This document shows positions 37,223 through 48,532 of a stretch of 64,000 bases of DNA, piece by piece. Below the pieces are notes generated by a model, which saw only the letters and a program-made list of their open reading frames with translations, was not told the origin of the DNA and searched no databases. Position 1 is the stretch's first letter; each line of letters starts with the position of its first letter. Source of the DNA: Polynucleobacter meluiroseus (GTDB taxonomy: Bacteria > Pseudomonadota > Gammaproteobacteria > Burkholderiales > Burkholderiaceae); contig CAMCUP010000011.1 of the NCBI GenBank assembly GCA_945878885.1, positions 1-64,000 on the forward strand, given 5' to 3'. Position numbers and translations under genes: made by a program.

Positions 37223-37953
37223 AATCCCTCTGAAGAAATTGGTAACACCAGCAAAATATGCTCAAGAATTGCCAGCGACAATAGGGAACCTAAGATAGCA
37301 CATGAGGTAACCTGAAATGGGCTGGCACCTACTGCAAACGCAGCTTGCCAAATTGGAATTGCGACGATCGTTGCTGCAATCACCGAAATCGGCAATAAAG
37401 GATTCATTAAACTCCGAGAAAAATAACTATGAATATATTTGAGGTGGCTTGGCAAGAAATTTTCATTGAGGTTAAGCACCCCAAAAAATAAATTTAATTT
37501 AGCGCTTTGGCGCATGATCCATAAAATCATGAAGGTCCAAAAAGCGGTTTGATTAATTCCGCCCCAACTCGCCACTGTAACCACGATTGCCAACACCACT
37601 AAGGCTAACTCATGATGTTGAATAGTTTGAAATGCATAGCCGGCTTTTTTCCAGCCTGTTGCTTCAGGTGGGCACGGTATGCGCCGTGGTCCAGTAATAA
37701 AACCCAATAAAAAGCCAATTTCTTGCCAAGCCCAAACCAATAAAGCGCAAGTAAAGCCGCAATATGCTCCTGCTACGGTATCCATTGAACTACTAGTTTT
37801 AATGCCCACAATGGCGAACAACATTACACAGCCGCTTAACCAAAAAGTGCCTTGGTAAGTGGCTGGAGCACGCTGATTTAAAAATAAAATAATGCCAGTA
37901 CCAAACCACCATGCAAAGATGGTAAACAGCACAGGCCAAAGATAGATGCTCAT
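37198..37953 (-). CDS. puhE: Photosynthetic complex assembly protein PuhE
   Basis: PuhE is a polytopic membrane protein needed for normal reaction-centre levels in Rhodobacter; its biochemical role is unclear. The frame opens at 38079, inside acsF, but the ATG at 37953 gives MSIYLWPVLFTIFAWWFGTG, the natural N-terminal span, and a 251-aa protein with about seven hydrophobic segments. Family features include FFGVLNLNENFLP and the RQSAKLN loop. It lies 16 bases after acsF, between puhABC-acsF and bchG. Confidence 0.88.
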   Translation of the reverse strand: MSIYLWPVLFTIFAWWFGTGIILFLNQRAPATYQGTFWLSGCVMLFAIVGIKTSSSMDTVAGAYCGFTCALLVWAWQEIGFLLGFITGPRRIPCPPEATGWKKAGYAFQTIQHHELALVVLAIVVTVASWGGINQTAFWTFMILWIMRQSAKLNLFFGVLNLNENFLPSHLKYIHSYFSRSLMNPLLPISVIAATIVAIPIWQAAFAVGASPFQVTSCAILGSLLSLAILEHILLVLPISSEGLWRWSFRA

Positions 37954-37969
37954 GATTGTTTCGAATTGT

Positions 37970-39070
37970 TTACCAAGTAGGCACCATTCGCACTGAACTG
38001 GGCAAGGTATTGTCGTTAACCGGTAAAAAATAGACGCGAATAAACTCAATACCGACTTGAGCGCTAAGCCATGCAACATGTATTTTCTTAAACCAGGATG
38101 ACTGTTTTTTTACTGCTTCCATGCGGGTAAACAGCGCCAACATACGCTCTAAACCCTGATAAAAACGGGGGTCATCGAGATTTAAAGTTACCGGAAATAC
38201 TTGCTTAGTAATTTCATTTGTAATTTGCAAAACTTGGCGATCATAGTCGGCCGGAGAAATTTGTAAAGCCTTATATAACTGTGGTCGCGCATGATCGCGA
38301 ACGTACATCGTGGCATAGACCGCTAAAATAAAGAAGCGAATCCAATATTTATTGATACCAGTTAGCAATTTTGGATTTGCGCGCATGATTAAGGCAAACG
38401 ATTCGCCATGCCGAAATTCATCATTACACCATTTTTCAAACCATAAAAATATGGGGTGAAAACGTAATTCTGGCTTACGCTCAATTTGTCTAAAAATCGT
38501 AATATAGCGAGCATAACCAATTTTTTCTGAGAGGTAAGTAGCGTAGTAGATAAATTTTGGCTTGAAATAAGTATATTTTTTCGTTTTCGCTAAAAACCCT
38601 AAATCTATTCCAATACCAAAGTCTTTAAGCCACTGATTAATAAATCCTGCATGGCGGCTTTCATCACGTGCCATATAACCAAATAAAGTACGCATGTCTT
38701 CGTTTTTTACTTTGCGCTTAATTTCAGCATATAAAATACAGCCCGAAAATTCAGAGGTAATTGAGCTGATGAGAAAATCAACGAATTCATCGTATAACTC
38801 TGGATCTACTTTTGAATAGTCTTTGTCCATATCGGCAGGACGCTGGAAGTGATCGTTGTTGGTATCAGCCTCATACTCGACCATGAGTGCATCCCACTCA
38901 CGTCGCAAACTATCGATCTTGACTCGATCAATCTCAGCAAAATCCGTGGTGTAAAAACGGGGACTTAAAACTGCGTCTTCGAGTGCGCGCTCAGTCGATG
39001 AGTTTAACTGCGCTGTTTTGCTCATTTGCGAACCGAGTAAGGTCTCTACACTCTCCATTTTGACTTCCAT
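37970..39070 (-). CDS. acsF: Mg-protoporphyrin IX monomethyl ester (oxidative) cyclase
   Basis: AcsF forms the fifth ring of bacteriochlorophyll using molecular oxygen. The 366-aa diiron protein has the ligand motifs ESRHAGF near residue 145 and [11 protein letters not shown] near 225, and the family's [10 protein letters not shown] near 40. Its presence means this organism can make the pigment under air; the anaerobic cyclase BchE is not in the window. Its ATG overlaps the puhC stop as TAATG. Confidence 0.96.
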   Translation of the reverse strand: MEVKMESVETLLGSQMSKTAQLNSSTERALEDAVLSPRFYTTDFAEIDRVKIDSLRREWDALMVEYEADTNNDHFQRPADMDKDYSKVDPELYDEFVDFLISSITSEFSGCILYAEIKRKVKNEDMRTLFGYMARDESRHAGFINQWLKDFGIGIDLGFLAKTKKYTYFKPKFIYYATYLSEKIGYARYITIFRQIERKPELRFHPIFLWFEKWCNDEFRHGESFALIMRANPKLLTGINKYWIRFFILAVYATMYVRDHARPQLYKALQISPADYDRQVLQITNEITKQVFPVTLNLDDPRFYQGLERMLALFTRMEAVKKQSSWFKKIHVAWLSAQVGIEFIRVYFLPVNDNTLPSSVRMVPTW

Positions 39071-39525
39071 TATTTCTGCTCCTTAACAGGGATTATTAAC
39101 ATTCGTAAAAAATTTTCCGCATTGATCGGCCCGAATGAATCTAAATCAACCTTACGTTTAGTAACGGGATCCACCAGGGTTAGACGGCCATCGGTATGAC
39201 CAATTAATTCAAAAGGCCTCGAACCATCAAAACCCCCGCGCTTGCGCTCTTGCGCCAAACCACGCAAGACGCCTCTTACAAAGCCGCTCTCACCAACGAC
39301 ACTATCAATTTGCTGTCCACTCGTAAACTCAATTACCGCGATCGAACCATCGGCACGATCTTCAAAGCGTAATTGGCGCATTTGTTGGGTAGGAGCGTCT
39401 GGCTCACGGATATCGTGACCTTGTAGGCTGATGAAGGCGACCCAAGTAAAAGTAAGCAGTATGACTGAAAGCACTGCAACCCCCATACCTTTGGGAATTA
39501 ATTTTGGCTCTAAGGTCAGCCTCAT
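39070..39525 (-). CDS. puhC: Photosynthetic complex assembly protein PuhC
   Basis: PuhC supports assembly of the RC-LH1 complex. The 151-aa product has one N-terminal span ([20 protein letters not shown]) and a periplasmic domain with the family's [14 protein letters not shown] and [16 protein letters not shown] segments. It overlaps puhB by four bases (ATGA) and acsF by one (TAATG), which indicates translational coupling. Confidence 0.9.
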   Translation of the reverse strand: MRLTLEPKLIPKGMGVAVLSVILLTFTWVAFISLQGHDIREPDAPTQQMRQLRFEDRADGSIAVIEFTSGQQIDSVVGESGFVRGVLRGLAQERKRGGFDGSRPFELIGHTDGRLTLVDPVTKRKVDLDSFGPINAENFLRMLIIPVKEQK

Positions 39526-40190
39526 GCTACTTGTTCTTCTGCTACCAGCGCAGCAAATGAGTCGCCGGCATGGAAATTGCTAATGGGATGATCGGCATTT
39601 GCTGCCTGCCAAGCACTCGTAAGTTGCTGAGCAGCCACGGCGACATTGGGAATGCTTCGCAGCATGGGTTCAGGGTGAGCAAAATACCATGGACGTGCGT
39701 GCGGCCATAAATGAAAATAGGCAATTTTGTCGCTGGCAGCTAATTGCAAAGGAATATTGCCAGTGCCATCAGAAAACTCATGTATATCAGCACGCACAAT
39801 GCGCTTGAAAGGTAAATTAAAAGTAACTGTAAGCACAATGCCAACTCGCATCACTACCCGCTGCGTAGTAATAGTGTAAACCGTCGTTTGCGCTGATAAA
39901 TACGCCAAATACACGACTAAACCCAAGCCTAGAAAAGATAAAGCTAAAACTAAAGCAATACTTCCCAATTCAGCCAACCAAGCAACATCCCCTAGCGCCA
40001 CTGAAATTAATTTAGCCATAATAATCAAACCAAAATATGCGCTTAAAGCAGGTAGATGGAAAGCATGACGTGCTAATGAAAGCCAATTAGGGCTTCCCTG
40101 CCATAAAATTTTCTCACCAACTGGCAAGGCTTCTGGCAAACCATAACTAGACTCGAATTCATGCTCCGGTGAGCGGTGAAGCAAATTCAT
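39522..40190 (-). CDS. puhB: Photosynthetic complex assembly protein PuhB
   Basis: PuhB is a membrane protein with a PH-like domain that assists reaction-centre assembly. The 222-aa product has EALPVGEKILWQGSPNW near residue 20, two or three spans, then a PH-type segment TQRVVMRVGIVLTVTFNLPF. It ends overlapping puhC and starts overlapping puhA by four bases each, so puhA-puhB-puhC form one coupled unit. Confidence 0.92.
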   Translation of the reverse strand: MNLLHRSPEHEFESSYGLPEALPVGEKILWQGSPNWLSLARHAFHLPALSAYFGLIIMAKLISVALGDVAWLAELGSIALVLALSFLGLGLVVYLAYLSAQTTVYTITTQRVVMRVGIVLTVTFNLPFKRIVRADIHEFSDGTGNIPLQLAASDKIAYFHLWPHARPWYFAHPEPMLRSIPNVAVAAQQLTSAWQAANADHPISNFHAGDSFAALVAEEQVA

Positions 40191-40966
40191 ATTAAGGGCT
40201 CTCGCCGTTCAGGGGTCGCATATAAGGTTCCGGCGCCGTAATAGGCCATCACCCGCTCTTCTTCAAGCATGGTAATTTGATCCTGACTTTTTATTGCGGG
40301 TACTTCTGCAAACTGATTCCCTAAGATGGACTGGACTGCGATTTTTTTGCTCTGCACACGCGCAAAATTCATTGGCAGCATCACCCTGCGACTACCATTT
40401 TCGGCGGTAGTTTCTAATTCAAGGTAACGGATTACCATCTCAGCGCGGTCAACCCAAATCTCTTTAATAACACCCCCGCGTGCACCATCAGCACCAACAA
40501 CAGGCAAGCCACGCGGATCGATGTCGGGTTTGGCTACCGCAAAACCAGGCAAAATTCGCATGGGTGCAATGACTGGCTGGCCCTCAAAGGTAAGATCCGG
40601 GTAGTCGGGGCGATTGGCATATGAACCTGGACCTACAGCAGCTAACATTGGGTTACCAATGGGTTCCAGTGGGGCACCATTAAACCGATGCGCGGGTCGC
40701 GCATTGCGAATCACGTCTAGCGGCTCTGGGCGCGGATTGACGATATCACCATGAAATTGGGTTTTATAGATTTTAGGGGCGGGCATGCCAATTAAACCTG
40801 GATCACGCCTTACCTTGCCGGCTTGGTCATACTCTAAAGGAAAGCCTTCGCGCTTACTTTCAAGTGTGAGGTAATAAATTAAGCCGAAAAAGAATGCCCA
40901 AAATACATAAAGAATTAGCTGCGCTAAATCAACGTATTGTGTAATTGCTCCAGTTCCCATAATCAA
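40187..40966 (-). CDS. puhA: Photosynthetic reaction centre H subunit
   Basis: The H subunit caps the cytoplasmic face of the L-M core and guides protons to the secondary quinone. The 259-aa product has a single N-terminal span (QLILYVFWAFFFGLIYYLTL), then YPDLTFEGQPVIAPMRI and a beta-rich cytoplasmic domain including GGVIKEIWVDRAEMVIRYLE. It follows lhaA after 34 bases, the normal bch-lhaA-puhA superoperon order. Confidence 0.96.
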   Translation of the reverse strand: MIMGTGAITQYVDLAQLILYVFWAFFFGLIYYLTLESKREGFPLEYDQAGKVRRDPGLIGMPAPKIYKTQFHGDIVNPRPEPLDVIRNARPAHRFNGAPLEPIGNPMLAAVGPGSYANRPDYPDLTFEGQPVIAPMRILPGFAVAKPDIDPRGLPVVGADGARGGVIKEIWVDRAEMVIRYLELETTAENGSRRVMLPMNFARVQSKKIAVQSILGNQFAEVPAIKSQDQITMLEEERVMAYYGAGTLYATPERREPLI

Positions 40967-41000
40967 TTTCCTTTTAATTAAACAAACTTACAAACATCAA

Positions 41001-42428
41001 CTACCCTGGTAATTCAGCTAAACCAAACTTTTTTTCAACTGCATTTTCTGCTGCTATCTTGGGCGACCGATATGCAACTAATGGTCCAAGCACAACTAAA
41101 GTGGCAAATAGTAAATAAAATTCGATGTGGTACACAAAGCTATAGCCGGTTGCGCTCGAGTCGAGGGCAGAACCCAAAATGCCCGATTGGGCTAATCCTG
41201 AAATCAAATCGCGAATCAAGCCGCCCAAAGCAATTGCTAAGCCTGCGGCAGTAGCCTGCACAGCGCCCCAAGCCCCTAGTACCAGTCCATTCATATCATC
41301 GGTTTCAAATGACATTGCTGCCGTCAAGGTACTCACAGAAAATAAACCGCCGCCAAAACCAATCAGGAAGGCGCCGCAACGAAACAGCAAAGGCGACTGC
41401 AGTGGCTCAGAAAAAATGACGCAAGTAAATGCGAGAATACCCAATAGTGCGCCAATCGCGGCCAAGCGATAAGCCTCAATACTGCGATTAAGGTATTTGG
41501 CAGCTAATGCAAAAGCGCAAATTGCACCCACTGCAGTAATAAAAGTAAGCACGGTGGTAGAGCTAACTGACAAATGAAGTACTTCAGCTCCGTAGGGTTC
41601 CAAAATAATATCTTGCATACTAAATGCAGCCGTTCCAATACCTAGAGCCAATAAAAATCGCATCACTTTTTTTTGCGCAGAAAATAATTTCCACGACTCG
41701 CTGAAACTTTTGCGCGGTAAATGCGGGGCAGTTAAATGCGGCTGCCGTGCCTCTTGTTTCCATAAAGCAATTAAATTCAAAATTAGGGTAAGACTAGCGG
41801 CGCCTTGGATCACACGAATTAATAAAACTGGAGTGAAATCAATTAAAAGAAATCCCAAAACTAAACTACTCGCTGCCATACCTACTAATAGCATTAAATA
41901 CATTAAAGCAACTACTCGCGGGCGTAAGTTGGGGGTACTTAAATCAGAAGCTAAAGCGAGCCCAGCAGTTTGCGTAGTTTGCATGCCAGCACCAACCAAC
42001 AAAAAGGCTAAACCACATGCACCTTCACCAAACCACATGGGCCAATGGGTGTCTCCTGAAAGCAAAATCAAGGCAAATGGCATGATCGCTAAGCCGCCAA
42101 ACTGCAGCCACGTTCCAATCCAAATATAAGGCACCCTACGCCAGCCTAAAACAGATTTATGACGATCGCTACGATGGCCAATTAAGGCTCTAAATGGGGC
42201 AAACAGTAAAGGCAGTGCCACCATTAAAGCTACTAAGCCCGCGCTGACATTTAACTCAATAATCATGATGCGATTGAGTGTGCCAATTAATAACGCTGCT
42301 GCCAAACCCACCGAAAACTGAAACAGGGATAAACGCAAGAGGCGACCCAAGGGTAATTCAGCCGTGGCGACATCCGCAAATGGCATGAAGCGCGAGCTCA
42401 GACGGGGGAAGCGAGGCTTAAAATGCAT
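41001..42428 (-). CDS. lhaA: LH1 assembly protein LhaA (PucC/Bch2-type MFS)
   Basis: LhaA is a twelve-span membrane protein that aids LH1 antenna assembly, probably by handling bacteriochlorophyll. The 475-aa product shows the family pattern LNRIMIIELNVSAGLVA near residue 46, RALIGHRSDRHKSVLGWRRVPYIW near 80 (quoted here in part only as a position), and GMQTTQTAGLALASDLS. It starts 7 bases after bchM. Paralogues serving LH2 (PucC) exist, but the place next to puhA favours LhaA. Confidence 0.92.
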   Translation of the reverse strand: MHFKPRFPRLSSRFMPFADVATAELPLGRLLRLSLFQFSVGLAAALLIGTLNRIMIIELNVSAGLVALMVALPLLFAPFRALIGHRSDRHKSVLGWRRVPYIWIGTWLQFGGLAIMPFALILLSGDTHWPMWFGEGACGLAFLLVGAGMQTTQTAGLALASDLSTPNLRPRVVALMYLMLLVGMAASSLVLGFLLIDFTPVLLIRVIQGAASLTLILNLIALWKQEARQPHLTAPHLPRKSFSESWKLFSAQKKVMRFLLALGIGTAAFSMQDIILEPYGAEVLHLSVSSTTVLTFITAVGAICAFALAAKYLNRSIEAYRLAAIGALLGILAFTCVIFSEPLQSPLLFRCGAFLIGFGGGLFSVSTLTAAMSFETDDMNGLVLGAWGAVQATAAGLAIALGGLIRDLISGLAQSGILGSALDSSATGYSFVYHIEFYLLFATLVVLGPLVAYRSPKIAAENAVEKKFGLAELPG

Positions 42429-42435
42429 GATCTGC

Positions 42436-43137
42436 TTACTGTCGTCCTAAGGCCATGGCTTGTGATTTATAAAAGCCGCGCGAGATTTTTTTACTGCCAA
42501 TAATTCGCCATGCGCCTAAATCTTCACCCGTCTCAATCAGTTGGGAAAGTTTCTTTTCTGCTACCGGCTCAATGAAAGGAGCGCGATCGCCGCGGGGAAA
42601 TAAACGTCCAATACTAATCAAGGCCGCTAGGAATAGAGTTTTTGGAGCAAAGGTAAATACAATTATCTGATGGGTACGTGCCGCCAGTAAACCTAAAGCC
42701 TTTGTAATGTCTAAACGGTTGTAATGAATCATCGAATCCATACACACAACATAATCAAATTCCCCTAAGGCGGGGTCTAACATATCACCCGCAATAAACT
42801 CAATTGAACCACCGGCCAAATCAGTCGGCACACGATCTCGGCCTAATTGAACCAAGGTAGGAGAAATATCAATCGCTATCACGTGGGCACCTCGGCGCGC
42901 TAAATCGACTGCTAGCAAACCAGTACCGCAGCCGGCATCAAGCACCCGTTTACCGGTCAAATTAAGCGGTAAGTAAGCCAATATTGTCTTACGCATCTCG
43001 TCACGACCGGCCCGCACCGTTGCCCGAATGCCACTAACTGGAGCCGATGAAGTTAATCTTGCCCACGCTTCAACCGCAGTACGATCAAAGTACTGCTCCA
43101 GCTGATTGCGTTTATCGACATAAGAGCGATGCTGCAT
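42436..43137 (-). CDS. bchM: Mg-protoporphyrin IX O-methyltransferase
   Basis: BchM methylates the ring C propionate of Mg-protoporphyrin IX with SAM. The product has FDRTAVEAWARLTS near its start, ATVRAGRDEMR, and the SAM loop VLDAGCGTGLLAVDLARRGA. The frame reaches 43173, but the ATG at 43137 (MQHRSYVDKRNQ) agrees better with family N-termini and avoids the overlap with bchL, giving 233 aa. The ribosome site is weak at either start. Confidence 0.94.
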   Translation of the reverse strand: MQHRSYVDKRNQLEQYFDRTAVEAWARLTSSAPVSGIRATVRAGRDEMRKTILAYLPLNLTGKRVLDAGCGTGLLAVDLARRGAHVIAIDISPTLVQLGRDRVPTDLAGGSIEFIAGDMLDPALGEFDYVVCMDSMIHYNRLDITKALGLLAARTHQIIVFTFAPKTLFLAALISIGRLFPRGDRAPFIEPVAEKKLSQLIETGEDLGAWRIIGSKKISRGFYKSQAMALGRQ

Positions 43138-43150
43138 GGCTAAGCTTTCA

Positions 43151-44074
<924 letters not shown>

Positions 44075-44085
44075 TTATCCGCAAA

Positions 44086-45654
44086 TTAGCGGCTGTAATA
44101 CGCTTTGGCATCGTAAAGTGTTTCAACTGAAATTCTGTGTATACCCTGCTCCACGGCAAAACGCTCGGTATTTCGTTTTGCTTTACCACGCACAAAAAAT
44201 GGAATCTTTTTTAACTCTGATTGCGCCTCGTCATCCCAAATCGAAAGTGGCTCTTGTCGGTCTGATGCCTCGCTAATCTTAGGCTCTGATACCCGTTCTT
44301 GCATGGAGCCATGGCCCAAGTGGGAAGGCATCGCCTCTTCATGGAATTCACTATCGCCCCTAAACATCCCAATTAGATGCTCTTCCAAGCCCATCATCAA
44401 TGGATGGACCCAGGTGTCAAACAACACATTAGCGCCTTCAAAACCCATTTGCGGAGAGTATCGTGCAGGGAAATCTTGCACATGAACGGGGGCAGAAATA
44501 ACCGTACAAGGTATTTTTAGGCGCTTCGCAATATGCCGCTCCATTTGCGAGCCCAAAATTAATTCAGGTTGTAACTCGGTGATAGCGCGCTCAACCACCA
44601 AATAATCATCTGTTATTAGCGCTTCAATGCCATACTGTGTAGCTGCCTCACGTACCTCACGAGCTAATTCACGACTATAAGTACCCAAACCAACGACTTG
44701 AAAACCCATCTCTTCATGCGCTACTTTAGCGGCAGCAATAGCATGAGTAGCATCGCCAAAGATAAATACCCGTTTATTGGTTAAATAGGTTGAATCCACC
44801 GAAAGCGCATACCAACGTGCCCGTGAATTATTGACTAGCGCATCAACATCACATTTAATCTCAGCTAAAGCGCAGACTTCTTCAATAAATTGGCGCGTGG
44901 CCTTAAAGCCAATCGGAATGGTTTTAGTGTTGGCTTGATTGAAATTACGCGCCAGCCATTGCGCGGCTGAATTAGCGATTTCTGGATAAAGTACCACATT
45001 GAAATCTGCCTCGTGTAAGCGGGCAATATCTCTCGGCCTTGCTCCTAAGGGCGCAACAACACTCACTTCAATGCCAATTTGGTTTAGTAATTGGGTAATT
45101 TCTGCCACATCGTCCCGATGCCGAAAACCTAAAGCTGTAGGGCCTAAAATATTGCAACGTGGTTTTTGGCCAGCAGGTCGCTGAGATCTTTTCACGCCAG
45201 GCGCCAAGATATGTTCTGTGCCTAAGAGTCTTACCATTTGGTAGAACGTTTCGGCAGCGCCCCAATTTTCTTTCTTTTGATATGCAGGAAGTTCTAAGGG
45301 TAAAACTGGTAGAGGTAAATTTAGTGCAGCAGCCAAACCACCAGGATCATCTTGAATTAATTCAGCAGTACATGAAGATCCGACCATGAGCAGTTCTGGC
45401 TTAAACCGTTCGTAGGCATTGCGAGCTGCCTCTTTAAATAATTCAGCCGTGTCGCTACCCAAATCGCGGGCTTGAAAAGTAGTATAGGTCACCGGTGGCC
45501 GACGATTATTGCGTTCGATCATAGTAAACAATAAATCAGCATAGGTATCACCTTGGGGTGCATGCAATACATAGTGCACACCCTCCATGCCGGTTGCAAT
45601 GCGCATTGCTCCTACATGCGGAGGTCCTTCATAGGTCCATAAAGTTAATTGCAT
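44086..45654 (-). CDS. bchB: Dark-operative protochlorophyllide reductase, subunit BchB
   Basis: BchB forms the catalytic heterotetramer with BchN. The 522-aa product begins [20 protein letters not shown], with the conserved start and the Asp ligand region typical of BchB, then [18 protein letters not shown] near residue 95 and a PCP-reductase C-terminal domain ([19 protein letters not shown]) at the end. It begins one base after the bchN stop. Confidence 0.96.
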   Translation of the reverse strand: MQLTLWTYEGPPHVGAMRIATGMEGVHYVLHAPQGDTYADLLFTMIERNNRRPPVTYTTFQARDLGSDTAELFKEAARNAYERFKPELLMVGSSCTAELIQDDPGGLAAALNLPLPVLPLELPAYQKKENWGAAETFYQMVRLLGTEHILAPGVKRSQRPAGQKPRCNILGPTALGFRHRDDVAEITQLLNQIGIEVSVVAPLGARPRDIARLHEADFNVVLYPEIANSAAQWLARNFNQANTKTIPIGFKATRQFIEEVCALAEIKCDVDALVNNSRARWYALSVDSTYLTNKRVFIFGDATHAIAAAKVAHEEMGFQVVGLGTYSRELAREVREAATQYGIEALITDDYLVVERAITELQPELILGSQMERHIAKRLKIPCTVISAPVHVQDFPARYSPQMGFEGANVLFDTWVHPLMMGLEEHLIGMFRGDSEFHEEAMPSHLGHGSMQERVSEPKISEASDRQEPLSIWDDEAQSELKKIPFFVRGKAKRNTERFAVEQGIHRISVETLYDAKAYYSR

Positions 45655-45655
45655 G

Positions 45656-47424
<1,769 letters not shown>

Positions 47425-47459
47425 CATTACTCTTAACCAAGGGTTTCGATTGCTCAATG

Positions 47460-47477
47460 TGTAAACAAAAGTTTACG
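47460..47477. promoter_or_regulatory. Imperfect PpsR/CrtJ-type operator next to bchF
   Basis: TGT (47460-47462), 12 bases and ACG (47475-47477) differ from TGT-N12-ACA only at the last base. Within it GTAAAC-AAAA-GTTTAC is a perfect inverted repeat. It lies just upstream of bchF and 61 bp from a perfect site, a pairing known for PpsR/CrtJ targets. Confidence 0.6.
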
Positions 47478-47520
47478 CTTTTTCTATTTTTTAGCCCACT
47501 AGGTATCTACCCCTAGTTTA

Positions 47521-47538
47521 TGTAAATTGAAATTGACA
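47521..47538. promoter_or_regulatory. Perfect PpsR/CrtJ operator TGT-N12-ACA
   Basis: TGT (47521-47523), AAATTGAAATTG and ACA (47536-47538) match the PpsR/CrtJ consensus fully. It lies in the divergent bchF/aerR region. The last six bases form the -35 TTGACA of the candidate aerR promoter, so binding would block transcription of the regulator genes. PpsR itself is encoded at 48533-49948. Confidence 0.75.
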
Positions 47539-47562
47539 TTAGGGCTATAAATTGCGTAATCT
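47533..47562 (+). promoter_or_regulatory. Candidate promoter of aerR-ppsR-crtADC
   Basis: A perfect -35 TTGACA (47533-47538) is followed after 18 bases by TAATCT (47557-47562), a weak -10. Spacing is one base longer than ideal. It would give a leader of about 65-80 bases ahead of the aerR-like start. Confidence 0.5.
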
Positions 47563-47633
47563 ATGGGCGTAGCACATAAGTCTTGGACGGACTTAGGGTT
47601 AAATAATTGTTGCGGTGCAATATTTTCACCTCA

Positions 47634-48506
47634 ATGACTGGAGTTTATGTGAATGTACTAAATCGGCCTTTACCAATATGTGATATTTCCACATCGGCTT
47701 CCGATCTTGAGCAAAACGTACTCCAAAAAAACAAGCGCACTAAACCCAGTTACCTCTCTAGCATTGTTGAAAAAAAGGCGTTGCCCAATTTATTGGCAGA
47801 TCACGCAAATATTAAACAGTTAAGGCTAGCCAATATTGCCCATTTACCATTGCATGTTTCCGCTCGGGAAATTAGTGCATTTTCAATCTTATTGCTAACT
47901 GCCCCCTATGAAGAGTGTCGCGATTACGCTTTGCGCTTATGTCATTCGGGTTGCTCAATTAATGAAATTTACTATAGCTTAGCGGTTGATGCGGCAAGAA
48001 ATTTGGAATACTTATGGGAGGTTGACGCCTGTTCGTTTGGCTCAACAACTATAGCGATTGGTCATTTACAAGCTATTTTGCGTGAGCTTAATCCGCTTTT
48101 TCACACTCAAGCAAATCTTCACTATCAAACCAAAGGGCATGCCTTTGCCTTTGCAATGCCTAATTCACAGCATACGCTAGGCGTATTTCTGTTAACTGAA
48201 AACCTGATTCAAAATGGCTGGAATGTTTTAGCGGCCCCCAAAACTACCAAAGCAGAAATACTCAATACCGTTAAAAGCGCTTTTTTCCATTTTGTTGCCA
48301 TTTCTATCGCCACGGTTAAGCATTGGGATGAGCTAGAAAAAATCATTCCACTCATTCGAAAACAATCATTAAACCCCCAATTACATATTATAGTTGGTGG
48401 TGCACTTTTTAGGGCGCAGCCCAAATTACTCGATCAATCGAGTGCCGATAGTTGTACTAGTAATCTTGATGTAGCCATTAAAACGGCGGCAAGCCTAGTA
48501 AAATAG
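47634..48506 (+). CDS. AerR/PpaA-like cobalamin-binding photosynthesis regulator
   Basis: AerR/PpaA proteins bind B12 and counteract the repressor PpsR/CrtJ. The product (290 aa from ATG 47634) shows the family helical region LTAPYEECRDYALRLCHSG and YYSLAVDAARNLEYLWE, then a B12-fold in which NSQHTLGVFLLTENL carries the lower-ligand His, and GWNVLAAPKTT and IIVGGALF follow. The usual Asp two residues before the His is Ser here. A GTG at 47649 has a better ribosome site (GGAG) and may be the real start. It lies directly before ppsR, the conserved pair. Confidence 0.85.
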   Translation: MTGVYVNVLNRPLPICDISTSASDLEQNVLQKNKRTKPSYLSSIVEKKALPNLLADHANIKQLRLANIAHLPLHVSAREISAFSILLLTAPYEECRDYALRLCHSGCSINEIYYSLAVDAARNLEYLWEVDACSFGSTTIAIGHLQAILRELNPLFHTQANLHYQTKGHAFAFAMPNSQHTLGVFLLTENLIQNGWNVLAAPKTTKAEILNTVKSAFFHFVAISIATVKHWDELEKIIPLIRKQSLNPQLHIIVGGALFRAQPKLLDQSSADSCTSNLDVAIKTAASLVK

Positions 48507-48532
48507 AGGGTTAAATTAACTCAAGGAATGTC

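Noticed and set aside
37954-38079. N-terminal extension of puhE inside acsF
   Set aside because: It overlaps conserved acsF coding sequence. The start at 37953 gives the normal membrane-inserted N-terminus.
41710-42129. 139-codon plus-strand ORF antisense to lhaA
   Set aside because: It is Lys- and Pro-rich with no domain, and lies inside a clear twelve-span transporter gene.
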